A DNA stretch of 64,000 bases from Flavobacterium sp. KACC 22761 (GTDB lineage Bacteria; Bacteroidota; Bacteroidia; Flavobacteriales; Flavobacteriaceae), in NCBI RefSeq assembly GCF_034058155.1, contig NZ_CP139148.1, positions 4,960,001 through 5,024,000 of the forward strand, in the 5' to 3' direction. Under the pieces are notes generated by a model, which was not told where the DNA came from, did no database searches, and saw nothing but the letters and a program-made list of their open reading frames with translations. Positions 1-6,531 of the stretch are shown here, one piece after another (the first letter of the stretch is position 1; each line of letters starts with the position of its first letter). The translations under genes were made by a program, and so were the position numbers.

Positions 1-20
1 GGTCGTAAATATATTTTTAA

Positions 21-153
21 ACACATAGAGACATAGATCCAAAAAATACAAAAAGGCGTTTCACTTATTTAAAACACACATAGCTATGTGTTAAGAAACG
101 AGTTTCTTTTAAATATTTCTTTTTTCAAACTATAAATCTATGTTTCTATGTGT
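21..153. repeat. Nested inverted repeat at the left edge
   Basis: No gene is visible in 1-376. Bases 21-38 and 136-153 are an 18-base inverted pair with one mismatch, built on the word ACATAG. A perfect 16-bp palindrome (ACACATAGCTATGTGT, 76-91) and a small hairpin at 94-112 lie between them. Bases 162-235 carry a degenerate member of the intergenic family that begins GCCACAGATTA, seen again at 23251-23428. This is a noncoding dispersed-repeat cluster typical of this genome. Confidence 0.6.
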
Positions 154-280
154 TTAAAATTAAAGCCACAGATTACAAGAATTACAAGGATTAAAAAGAT
201 TATAAATAAAATCTGCTCAAATCTGCAAAATCTACGTAAAAAAAATAAGCTCCAAAAAAAGAAAAAAAAATAATTAAACG

Positions 281-361
281 TTTGCTGTCCTTCTTACCCT
301 CTTTTTTACTGCGCCATCAAATCTCTCTTGATTGTAAAAAGAGGGCTAAGAAACAGGAAAT
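281..361. repeat. Long imperfect hairpin just upstream of nirD
   Basis: The arms 281-309 and 334-361 pair over about 25 positions, including CCCTC plus a T-run plus AC against GTAAAAAGAGGG. The loop contains a smaller stem (ATCAA at 316-320, TTGAT at 328-332). It ends 15 bases before the nirD start codon, so it would lie in the nirD 5' UTR. There is no U-run after the right arm, so I do not call it a terminator. It could be an mRNA processing or stability element, or just another palindromic repeat. Confidence 0.5.
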
Positions 362-376
362 CAAAACTCAATCAAA

Positions 377-754
377 ATGGAAGAAATCTTAAATCAATAC
401 GAAACAGTTCATGCGAGCGACGCAACAATTTGGTTCAAAGCTGGTAAAGTAGAAGATTTTCCAACCAACCGAGGAGGCTGTATCAAATACAAAAACAAAC
501 AAATCGCGATTTTTAATTTTGCGCGTCGTAATGCATGGTACGCTTGCCAAAATGCGTGTCCACACAAAATGGAAATGGTTCTTTCAAGGGGAATGACAGG
601 TTCTGCCGATGATATTCCGAAAATCGCTTGCCCAATGCATAAAAAAACCTTTTCACTTGTTGACGGCACGAACTTAAATGGTGAAGATTACAGCATTGCA
701 ACTTACCCAGTCAAGATTGTAGAAGACGAAGTTTTTGTTGGCTTTGTAGATTAG
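377..754 (+). CDS. nirD: Nitrite reductase small subunit, NirD type (Rieske domain)
   Basis: A 125-residue soluble protein of NirD length. It carries a complete Rieske [2Fe-2S] ligand set: C61-P-H63 and C85-P-M-H88. Many assimilatory NirD proteins have lost these residues, so a real cluster is likely here. In the family, NirD partners NirB, the siroheme and 4Fe-4S NAD(P)H nitrite reductase that reduces nitrite to ammonium in the cytoplasm. No nirB lies downstream, so it is probably just left of the window. The ATG at 377 is the only sensible start. The neighbouring nitrate sensor, transporter and reductase genes support an assimilatory role. I am confident of the family and fairly confident of the role. 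Confidence 0.88.
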   Translation: MEEILNQYETVHASDATIWFKAGKVEDFPTNRGGCIKYKNKQIAIFNFARRNAWYACQNACPHKMEMVLSRGMTGSADDIPKIACPMHKKTFSLVDGTNLNGEDYSIATYPVKIVEDEVFVGFVD

Positions 755-822
755 GCTTTTAAGAAGCAAGAAACAAGAAACAAGAAGCAAGATTTGAAAA
801 ACTTGGATAGTCTTTCTTCTTG

Positions 823-940
823 CTTTCAACTTTCAACTTTCGACTTTCGACTTTCGACTTTCGACTTTCAACTTTCAACTTTCAACTTTTCAACTTTCAA
901 CTTCCGACTTTCAACTTTCAACTTTCGACTTTCGACTTTC
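823..940. repeat. Heptanucleotide tandem repeat (AACTTTC/GACTTTC)
   Basis: About seventeen copies of a 7-base unit, mostly AACTTTC or GACTTTC, run almost without interruption. The tract ends about 13 bases before the probable -7 box of the DUF4202 gene (TATCTTTG, 953-960). An open frame crosses it, but its product would only be a repeated Ser-Thr-Phe-Asp/Asn-Phe peptide, so I do not call a gene. A 7-base unit can slip and alter promoter spacing or frame. Confidence 0.85.
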
Positions 941-965
941 CCACTAATTTACGTATCTTTGAAAT
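940..965 (+). promoter_or_regulatory. Probable promoter of the DUF4202/sensor kinase operon
   Basis: TATCTTTG at 953-960 matches the Bacteroidota -7 consensus TAnnTTTG, 21 bases before the start codon at 982. It is preceded by ACGTA (951-955) in the same register as the AC(G/T)TA half-sites that overlap the -7 boxes of narK, nasC and moeA. Only a half-site is present. The heptamer repeat tract lies directly upstream. Confidence 0.45.
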
Positions 966-981
966 CTATTAACCGACCAAA

Positions 982-1566
982 ATGACTACACCTTTCCAAA
1001 AAGCAAGTGAATGGATTGATGCTGAAAACGCTCAGGATCCAAACATCGAATTAGATCAAAACACCGAATATCCAAAAGAATTATTATATTCGAACAGGAT
1101 GTATGAAAAACTGATGCAGTTTGAACCAAATGCTTCAGAAGAAGTTCAGATCGCCTCAAAAGCACAGCACATATGCCGTTGGAAAGTGGCTCGTGAATCC
1201 TATCCAATGGATCGAGTGGGTTATTTGAAATGGAGAGAAGAATTGAAAAAATTCCATGCCAAAACTACCGCAGAAATATTAGAAAAAGCGGGATACAATC
1301 AAACTTTCATCGATCGTGTTTCTTTCTTAATTGAAAAAAAACTGCTTAAAAAAGACGCAGAAACTCAATTACTAGAAGACGTAATTTGTTTAGTGTTTTT
1401 AGATTACTACTTAGAACCTTTTGTTCATAAACATGACGAAGAAAAGCTGAAAAACATCATCAAAAAAACCTGGGATAAAATGTCAGATAAAGGACATCAG
1501 GAAGCTTTAAAAATCAAATATTCTGAAGAGAACTTAAACCTAATAAAAGCTTCTTTAGGATTGTAA
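982..1566 (+). CDS. DUF4202 family protein
   Basis: A 194-residue, largely helical, charged cytoplasmic protein with no signal peptide. I recognise it as DUF4202 from its start (xFxxASEWIDAENAQDPN), the central HICRWKVARESYPMDRVGYLKWR stretch (split here: HICRWKV, then RESYPMDRVGYLKWR) and the acidic LLEDVICLVFLDYYLEPF region. Conserved His, Cys, Arg and Glu residues suggest a metal- or nucleotide-binding helical domain, but no biochemical function is known to me. Its stop is 6 bases before the sensor kinase start, so the two are probably co-transcribed and may share the nitrate-response task. I infer that link only from gene position. Confidence 0.8.
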   Translation: MTTPFQKASEWIDAENAQDPNIELDQNTEYPKELLYSNRMYEKLMQFEPNASEEVQIASKAQHICRWKVARESYPMDRVGYLKWREELKKFHAKTTAEILEKAGYNQTFIDRVSFLIEKKLLKKDAETQLLEDVICLVFLDYYLEPFVHKHDEEKLKNIIKKTWDKMSDKGHQEALKIKYSEENLNLIKASLGL

Positions 1567-1572
1567 AAAGAT

Positions 1573-3384
1573 ATGAAAAAAAGCAATCAGGAAGCTGCAG
1601 AAAAAATCACTTTCAAAAATTTACGTCGACTGTATTTTTTTGCGCTTCTCACTATTGCCTTAACGATAATTGTTAGTCAATTTCTGGTTCAATACAATCT
1701 TAATCAGCAGCTCAGCGATTCTAAGATTATTAATTTCTCTGGCAAACAAAGAATGCTGAGCCAGAAAATTGTCAAAGAAGTTTTGATTTTACATTACCTT
1801 TCTGATTCGGCTACAGCCAAAAAAACTTCGCATTTAAAAGAAGTTTTAGCACTTTGGAAAAAGAACCAAAACGCGCTTGAAAACGGCAGTGACAGCCTGG
1901 CTTTTCCAAAGGAAAAATCAGAAACACTTTCTAAATTGTATCTGGAAATCAATCCGATTTTCAATAAAATTGCACAAACTACAGATTCATTTTTGCTGAA
2001 TTTACAGCAGAAAAAAACGACTTCTGAAAGCCAAAAACTGGTTCAGATTATTTTGGAAAACGAAGGAACTTTCCTTTCGAAAATGAATCAAATAGTAACC
2101 CAATACGATCTCGAAGCTCACGAAAAAGTAACCGAACAACGCCGAATTGAATATTGGATTTTTGGTTTTACACTTTTGGTTCTTCTTTTGGAATTCTTTT
2201 TCATTTTCAAACCAACTAACAAGAAAATTGAAAGATTGATTGCCCAGCTTTTATCTTCTGAAAAGAAAGCTTTAAAACTGGCCTACGACACCGAAATCAT
2301 TAGCGAAATCAAAGAAAACTCGGTAAAAGAATTAAAATCGCTCAATTATGCGATGGAAAATACGTTATTGTATTGCCGAATTTCCCCGGACGGTTCGATT
2401 ATTCATATTGGAGAAAAATTTGCTAAACTTTTAAATTACACCAAGTTTTCATCCAACAAAAAATTCTCTGAAGTATTGACAGAAGATGAAAAAGAACAGG
2501 TCAATTTTGATCGTTTGATTTTCGAAAAACAGCGAAGTGGCTGGCAGGGCGAAATCAAAATTGTAAACAAAGACGAAAAAGAAATTTGGCTTGATTTATC
2601 GATGGTTCCTGTAATGATCAAAAAAGACGAACTTGAACTTTTGATTGTTTGTTTCAACATCACCGAACGTAAAAAAGCGCAACGTGAAGTTGAACGTTTA
2701 AACCTTGAAAACACAACTGAAAAAATCAACCAACAAAAGATTATTTCAAGCAGAATTGTTGAAAATCAGGAAAACGAACAAAACCGAATCGCCAAAGAAA
2801 TTCACGACGGAATTGGTCAAATGCTAACAGGTTTAAAATTTAGTCTGGAAAGCATCAATCTGGATGATAGAGAAAAATCAGAACAAAAAATCGAGTATTT
2901 AAAGAAACTTTCACTTGACATTATAAAAGGTGTTCGCACGGCAACCTTCAACCTAATGCCACCAGAATTAAGTGATCACGGAATCGTTTCTTCTTTAGCA
3001 AAACTTACACAAGAACTTTCAAAACTTACCGGAAAAGAAATCCTTTTTTATAACAAAACCGATTTCAACCAGCGTCTAGATTCTTTAATCGAAATCAACA
3101 TTTACCGTCTTACTCAAGAAGCCATCAACAACGCCATCAAATACGCTGAATCGTCACATATAATTGTGCAGCTTTCTCACAGCGAAACGCTTTTAAGCAT
3201 CATTGTAGATGACAACGGAAAAGGCTTCGACGTCAATTCAGTCCACAAAAAACGCAATAGCGAATCCGGAATGGGACTTTTATTTATGAAAGAAAGAATC
3301 CAATACATCAACGGACGCGTTTTCATGAACTCCATCCCGGGCGAAGGAACGAGAATTACGTTCAATATCCCGATTCTCAAATAA
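1573..3384 (+). CDS. NarX-like membrane sensor histidine kinase (PilJ/NIT-like sensor, PAS, HisKA_3)
   Basis: A 603-residue membrane kinase. TM1 is at about 20-40 and TM2 at about 192-212. The helical periplasmic domain between them begins with SGKQRMLSQKIVKEVL near residues 56-71, which resembles PilJ-type sensors and the nitrate-binding P-box of NarX/NarQ. A PAS domain spans about 265-372. A HisKA_3 dimerisation domain follows, with phosphoacceptor His411 in KEIHDGIGQ, then a HATPase_c domain (N-box near 518, DDNGKGFD near 546, GMGLLFMKER near 567). It probably senses nitrate or nitrite and phosphorylates the regulator at 4193, which is separated by 800 bases of repeats. The kinase class is certain; the ligand is inferred from motif and neighbourhood. 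Confidence 0.85.
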   Translation: MKKSNQEAAEKITFKNLRRLYFFALLTIALTIIVSQFLVQYNLNQQLSDSKIINFSGKQRMLSQKIVKEVLILHYLSDSATAKKTSHLKEVLALWKKNQNALENGSDSLAFPKEKSETLSKLYLEINPIFNKIAQTTDSFLLNLQQKKTTSESQKLVQIILENEGTFLSKMNQIVTQYDLEAHEKVTEQRRIEYWIFGFTLLVLLLEFFFIFKPTNKKIERLIAQLLSSEKKALKLAYDTEIISEIKENSVKELKSLNYAMENTLLYCRISPDGSIIHIGEKFAKLLNYTKFSSNKKFSEVLTEDEKEQVNFDRLIFEKQRSGWQGEIKIVNKDEKEIWLDLSMVPVMIKKDELELLIVCFNITERKKAQREVERLNLENTTEKINQQKIISSRIVENQENEQNRIAKEIHDGIGQMLTGLKFSLESINLDDREKSEQKIEYLKKLSLDIIKGVRTATFNLMPPELSDHGIVSSLAKLTQELSKLTGKEILFYNKTDFNQRLDSLIEINIYRLTQEAINNAIKYAESSHIIVQLSHSETLLSIIVDDNGKGFDVNSVHKKRNSESGMGLLFMKERIQYINGRVFMNSIPGEGTRITFNIPILK

Positions 3385-3545
3385 TGTGGCAATGTGCCAA
3401 TTTGATAATTAGATAATTACTTAAAGCATCTTAAAAAATTATCTAATTGTCGCATTGACTAATTATCTAATTAAACGTTTGTCAGGCTGAGCGAAGTCGA
3501 AGCCCCCGCAAAGTAAATCATTTTCTAATTGCCACATTATCTAAT

Positions 3546-3680
3546 TAATTAGGGCGAGACAGCATTAGAAAAAGCGGGCAAACAAACTTTGCGCATATTC
3601 GCCCACTTTCCCTAATACTGTCGGGCTATCCGCTCCGCCACGGCGGATTGCTCCTATCCCTCTCGCGGGCAATCGTTTTC
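3546..3680 (-). repeat. Structured intergenic element, copy 1
   Basis: A GC-richer island whose ends pair: GACAGCATTAG near the left and CTAATACTGTC near 3612-3625, closing over AGCGGGC and GCCCACT. Beyond it a second, shorter hairpin contains CCGCCACGGCGG. Read on the minus strand, the GGATAGGAGC and GCGGATAGCCCG words flank that hairpin. A related element at 16561-16645 has the same arrangement with a different inner stem. It could be a structured RNA or a mobile palindromic repeat. I could not decide which. Confidence 0.5.
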
Positions 3681-3722
3681 AAAAAACATTTTGATTTTTA
3701 CATTTACAAAACAATCCAAATC

Positions 3723-3847
3723 AATTGCCTCCAGCTTTAGCTGGAGGTTACAAAAAAGTACCAAGAAGGGCTTTAGCCAAATGCATAAGTTTGGCTAAAG
3801 CCCTATCTTTTGTCTCCAAAAACCTCCAGCTAAAGCTGGAGGCAATT
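3723..3847. repeat. 125-bp nested palindromic element, copy 1
   Basis: The element is three palindromes inside one. The ends are inverted copies of each other (AATTGCCTCCAGC near 3723 and its complement at 3821-3847). Each end is itself a hairpin (CCTCCAGC-TTTA-GCTGGAGG at 3728-3747). The centre is a 14-bp stem, GGGCTTTAGCCAAA (3768-3781) with TTTGGCTAAAGCCC (3790-3803). A second copy of 126 bp lies at 37146-37271. It resembles bacterial REP/BIME elements or a MITE. No open frame is present. Confidence 0.85.
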
Positions 3848-3902
3848 TAAAACCAAACTTTGTAGAAGAGTTTAAGACTTTGAAAAAAATCTACATACGT
3901 TT

Positions 3903-4005
3903 GTCAGGCTGAGCGAAGTCGACGCACACGCAAGTAGCTCTACAAAGATTGGTAATTTAGATTTTGAAGTTTCTTAGCGCGGGCTTCGACTTCGCTCAGC
4001 CTGAC
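3903..4005. repeat. Inverted pair of the GTCAGGCTGAGCGAAGTCGA repeat
   Basis: The 20-base word at 3903-3922 recurs as its exact complement at 3986-4005. Single or paired copies, some diverged, also occur at 3481-3500, 16691-16744, 17854-17875 and 35259-35356. The spacer often holds CTCTACAAAGATTGG-like sequence. It is a dispersed intergenic repeat, always outside genes in this window. Confidence 0.85.
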
Positions 4006-4125
4006 AATCCTATATTCAATTTGGAATTTGGAGTTTTAATATTCGAATTTACCCCAAGGATCTCTAATGATTTTTTAATATTGGCATTTGGATTTTCAAA
4101 AATTGGAATTTACTTTTAAAAAAAG

Positions 4126-4164
4126 TACGTATATTAGCATCTTCTTTATAGATGAATATACGTA
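4126..4164 (+). promoter_or_regulatory. Inverted-repeat operator candidate upstream of the NarL-type regulator
   Basis: TACGTATATT (4126-4135) and AATATACGTA (4155-4164) are perfect 10-base inverted repeats with a 19-base spacer. The right arm ends 28 bases before the start codon at 4193. Both arms contain TACGTA, which also occurs in the narK and nasC upstream regions. It may bind the NarL-type regulator itself or the FNR-type regulator. Confidence 0.5.
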
Positions 4165-4192
4165 AAAATTGAGAATCAAAATTAAGTAAACT

Positions 4193-4852
4193 ATGAGCAA
4201 TATCATTCGTGTAGTATTAGCAGATGACCATGTTTTTGTTAGAGACGGAATCAAATCTTTACTTGAAAACGAAGCAAACATCGAGGTTGTAGGCGAAGCA
4301 ATTGATGGTGCAGATGCGCTTGAAGTTGTTGCGACAACAAATCCTGATTTACTTATAGTAGATATTCGTATGCCAAACTTTACTGGCATCGAGGTAGTAG
4401 AAAAACTTAGAAATGAAAAAAACACTGTAAAAATCATCATGCTTTCGATGCACGAATCAGAAGAATATGTATTGAAATCTATAAAAGCTGGAGCTGATGG
4501 ATATTTGCTAAAAGGTTCAAGTAAAGAAGAGTTCCTAAAAGCTTTACACAGTGTCGCTGCAGGAGGGAAATATTTCAGCGGAGATATTTCTTCTATATTA
4601 ATTGGTCAATTGACTAATTCATCAACATCATTGGAACCTAAACAAACTTTGGGCGAAGAAATGATGATTACTAAAAGAGAAAAAGAAATCCTAACTCTTC
4701 TTTTATCCGGAAAAGGAAACAAAGAAATCGCTGAAGCGCTTGATATCAGTAAACGAACTGCCGAAGTACACCGTTTTAATCTGATGAAAAAATTGAAAGT
4801 GAAAAACTTAATGGAACTTTCTAATAAAGCGGCTGAGTATTCCTTAATCTAA
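4193..4852 (+). CDS. NarL/FixJ-family response regulator
   Basis: A 219-residue regulator. The receiver domain (1-120) has the acidic pair D11-D12, phosphoacceptor Asp57 in LLIVDIRMP, and a conserved Lys in the LLKGSSKEEF region. A LuxR-type helix-turn-helix follows (about 150-215) with the TKREKEILTLLLSGKGNKEIA start and a TAEVHRFNLMKKL recognition helix. It is the likely partner of the NarX-like kinase at 1573, since HisKA_3 kinases pair with NarL-type regulators. It lies directly before narK, so it may activate nitrate transport and reduction. Its upstream region carries a perfect inverted repeat. The class is certain; the target genes are inferred. Confidence 0.88.
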   Translation: MSNIIRVVLADDHVFVRDGIKSLLENEANIEVVGEAIDGADALEVVATTNPDLLIVDIRMPNFTGIEVVEKLRNEKNTVKIIMLSMHESEEYVLKSIKAGADGYLLKGSSKEEFLKALHSVAAGGKYFSGDISSILIGQLTNSSTSLEPKQTLGEEMMITKREKEILTLLLSGKGNKEIAEALDISKRTAEVHRFNLMKKLKVKNLMELSNKAAEYSLI

Positions 4853-4856
4853 AAAA

Positions 4857-4872
4857 TACGTATAAATACGTA
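4857..4872 (+). promoter_or_regulatory. Operator-like palindrome TACGT-N6-ACGTA upstream of narK
   Basis: This is a perfect 5-base inverted repeat with a 6-base spacer, the geometry of CRP/FNR-family sites. It starts 5 bases after the stop of the response regulator gene. Variants of the same 16-mer occur at 4910-4925, 11243-11258 and 25560-25575, each near the promoter of a nitrate or Moco gene. Confidence 0.55.
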
Positions 4873-4909
4873 ATTATTTTTCAAAAACTGCGTTTTAGCA
4901 GGTTTTTAC

Positions 4910-4949
4910 TAAGTTATAGTACTTATTTTTACATAAAAATATAAGTACT
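4910..4949 (+). promoter_or_regulatory. narK promoter with overlapping operator and start-proximal inverted repeat
   Basis: TAAGT-N6-ACTTA lies at 4910-4925, and its last TA is the start of a -7-like box TATTTTTA (4924-4931). The same registration, ACTTA running into the -7 box, is seen for nasC and moeA. In addition TAGTACTTAT (4917-4926) is mirrored by ATAAGTACTA (4941-4950). That places the A of the narK start codon (4950) at the end of the right arm, so a folded leader would sequester the start codon. Confidence 0.5.
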
Positions 4950-6449
4950 ATGAAAAATACAAACTCACTATCGCAATCACACAAAATTTTATTTTTGAAC
5001 ACATTGGCCTTTACAGTGTGTTTTGCCTGTTGGACTTTAAATGGGGTTCTGGTAACCTTTTTAGTTGATAATGGAATTTTCCATTGGGATGTTATTCAAG
5101 TTGGATGGCTTTTGGGTATTCCAATTTTAACGGGATCAATCATGCGTCTGCCAATTGGAATTCTGACGGATAAATTTGGCGGGAAATATGTTTTTTCACT
5201 CTTATTACTGCTTTGCTCGATTCCGCTATTTCTCCTTCCCTACGCTGACAGTTTTGCTATGTTTGCCTTACTAAGCTTCTTATTTGGAATGGTGGGAACC
5301 AGTTTTGCAGTAGGAATCGGTTACACTTCGATCTGGTATCCAAAAGAATGGCAAGGGCGTGCGCTTGGAATCTTCGGAATGGGAAATGCCGGCGCAGCAA
5401 TTACGACCTTTTTAGCACCATCATTATTAAACCATTTTTCTGTAAATGATCCGCAAAACGGCTGGAAAGTGCTGCCTGTAATCTATGCTATTTCATTAGT
5501 AGTAATTGGTGTTGCCTTTTTAATTTTTGCTCAAAATAAAAAAATAGAAAGCAGTGGCAAATCGATTTCTCAAATGCTTACTCCTTTAAAATCAGAAAGA
5601 GTTTGGCGTTTTGGAGCCTATTATTTCTTAGTTTTCGGATGTTTTGTTGCCTATTCACAATGGTTGTTGCCAAACTTCATGAACGTTTATCAAACCAGTT
5701 TAGTTATGGGCGGTTTGTTTGCAACTATGTTTAGTTTGCCTTCTGGAGTAATTAGAGCATTTGGAGGATATTTGTCTGATAAATTCGGCGCTAGAAAAGT
5801 AATGTATTGGGTTTTAGGCTCTTCAGTAATCCTAAGTGCCTTATTATCCATTCCAAAAATGGAAATCACCACTTCTGGTCCCGGAATATTAGCTGCTAAA
5901 AAAGGCGTTGTAAACGAAATCAACGATAAAACCATAAAAGTTGGTGATAAAGAATATCCAATTGCGCAAAAAAAGGCTAATACCAATGAAAGCACTATTT
6001 TCCCAACCACATCAAGCTGGCAGGATGTTGTGGTCGCTCACAATCAAAGCGTGGCAAAAAAAGAACTAATTGCAAAGGGTGTTACTGTTATTAAATTTGA
6101 TGCCAATATGTGGGTATTTCTAGTATTGGTAATTCTAATTGGAATTTCTTGGGGAATCGGAAAAGCTGCGGTTTACAAACATATTCCAGAATATTTTCCT
6201 AAAGACGTTGGCGTAGTAGGCGGAATGGTTGGAATGATTGGCGGTTTAGGAGGATTCTTTGGTCCTATTATCTTCGGATATTTGTTGACCGCAACTGGAA
6301 TCTGGTCAAGTTCATGGATTTTTATATTGCTGTTCTCAACTGGTTGTTTGGTTTGGATGCATTATATCATCACCAAAAAAGTAAAAGAGAAAAAAGTAAT
6401 ATTAGAAAAACCAACTAAAGAGCAACAACTTACTCCTGCGATGAATTAA
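4950..6449 (+). CDS. narK: Nitrate/nitrite transporter of the major facilitator superfamily (NarK/NasA type)
   Basis: A 499-residue 12-helix inner-membrane transporter of the nitrate/nitrite porter family. It shows the glycine-rich nitrate-signature helices (GMGNAGAAITTFLAPSL near 150-167, and GGMVGMIGGLGGFFGPIIFG near 427-446) and a substrate-binding Arg in helix 2 (GSIMRLPIG). Family members are usually about 400-450 residues. The extra length is one insertion of roughly 80 residues (about 303-384) between TM9 and TM10, on the periplasmic side. It is hydrophilic and beta-prone, as in VVNEINDKTIKVGDKEYPI. The gene follows the NarL-type regulator by 97 bases and precedes a porin gene, so nitrate uptake is the expected role. 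Confidence 0.9.
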   Translation: MKNTNSLSQSHKILFLNTLAFTVCFACWTLNGVLVTFLVDNGIFHWDVIQVGWLLGIPILTGSIMRLPIGILTDKFGGKYVFSLLLLLCSIPLFLLPYADSFAMFALLSFLFGMVGTSFAVGIGYTSIWYPKEWQGRALGIFGMGNAGAAITTFLAPSLLNHFSVNDPQNGWKVLPVIYAISLVVIGVAFLIFAQNKKIESSGKSISQMLTPLKSERVWRFGAYYFLVFGCFVAYSQWLLPNFMNVYQTSLVMGGLFATMFSLPSGVIRAFGGYLSDKFGARKVMYWVLGSSVILSALLSIPKMEITTSGPGILAAKKGVVNEINDKTIKVGDKEYPIAQKKANTNESTIFPTTSSWQDVVVAHNQSVAKKELIAKGVTVIKFDANMWVFLVLVILIGISWGIGKAAVYKHIPEYFPKDVGVVGGMVGMIGGLGGFFGPIIFGYLLTATGIWSSSWIFILLFSTGCLVWMHYIITKKVKEKKVILEKPTKEQQLTPAMN

Positions 6450-6531
6450 GAAACCAAAAAAATATTGAACAATACTAGCAAAGGCTTATTTTTCTTATAA
6501 ATTTACGCCCGAAGAAAAAATCACCAAACCC

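Larger units (their letters stand above)
3385..4125. repeat. Gene-free repeat cluster between sensor kinase and regulator
   Basis: No coding region is visible in these 740 bases. In order they hold: inverted copies of an ATAATTAGATAATTA word (3390-3460); one copy of GTCAGGCTGAGCGAAGTCGA (3481-3500); a structured hairpin element (3546-3680); a 125-bp nested palindrome (3723-3847); and an inverted pair of the GTCAGG family (3903-4005). The last three are listed separately. The stretch splits a kinase from its likely cognate regulator. Confidence 0.75.

Noticed and set aside
794..985. Open frame of 63 residues across the heptamer repeat
   Set aside because: The product is only a repeated Ser-Thr-Phe-Asn/Asp-Phe peptide produced by the tandem repeat, and it overlaps the next gene's promoter and start.
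3385..4192. CRISPR-like array
   Set aside because: The repeats are palindromes of several families in mixed orientation with irregular spacing, and no cas genes are present.
4096..4440. Minus-strand 114-residue frame over the NarL-type gene
   Set aside because: It is Ser/Thr/Phe-rich antisense of a clearly coding regulator and lacks any domain.
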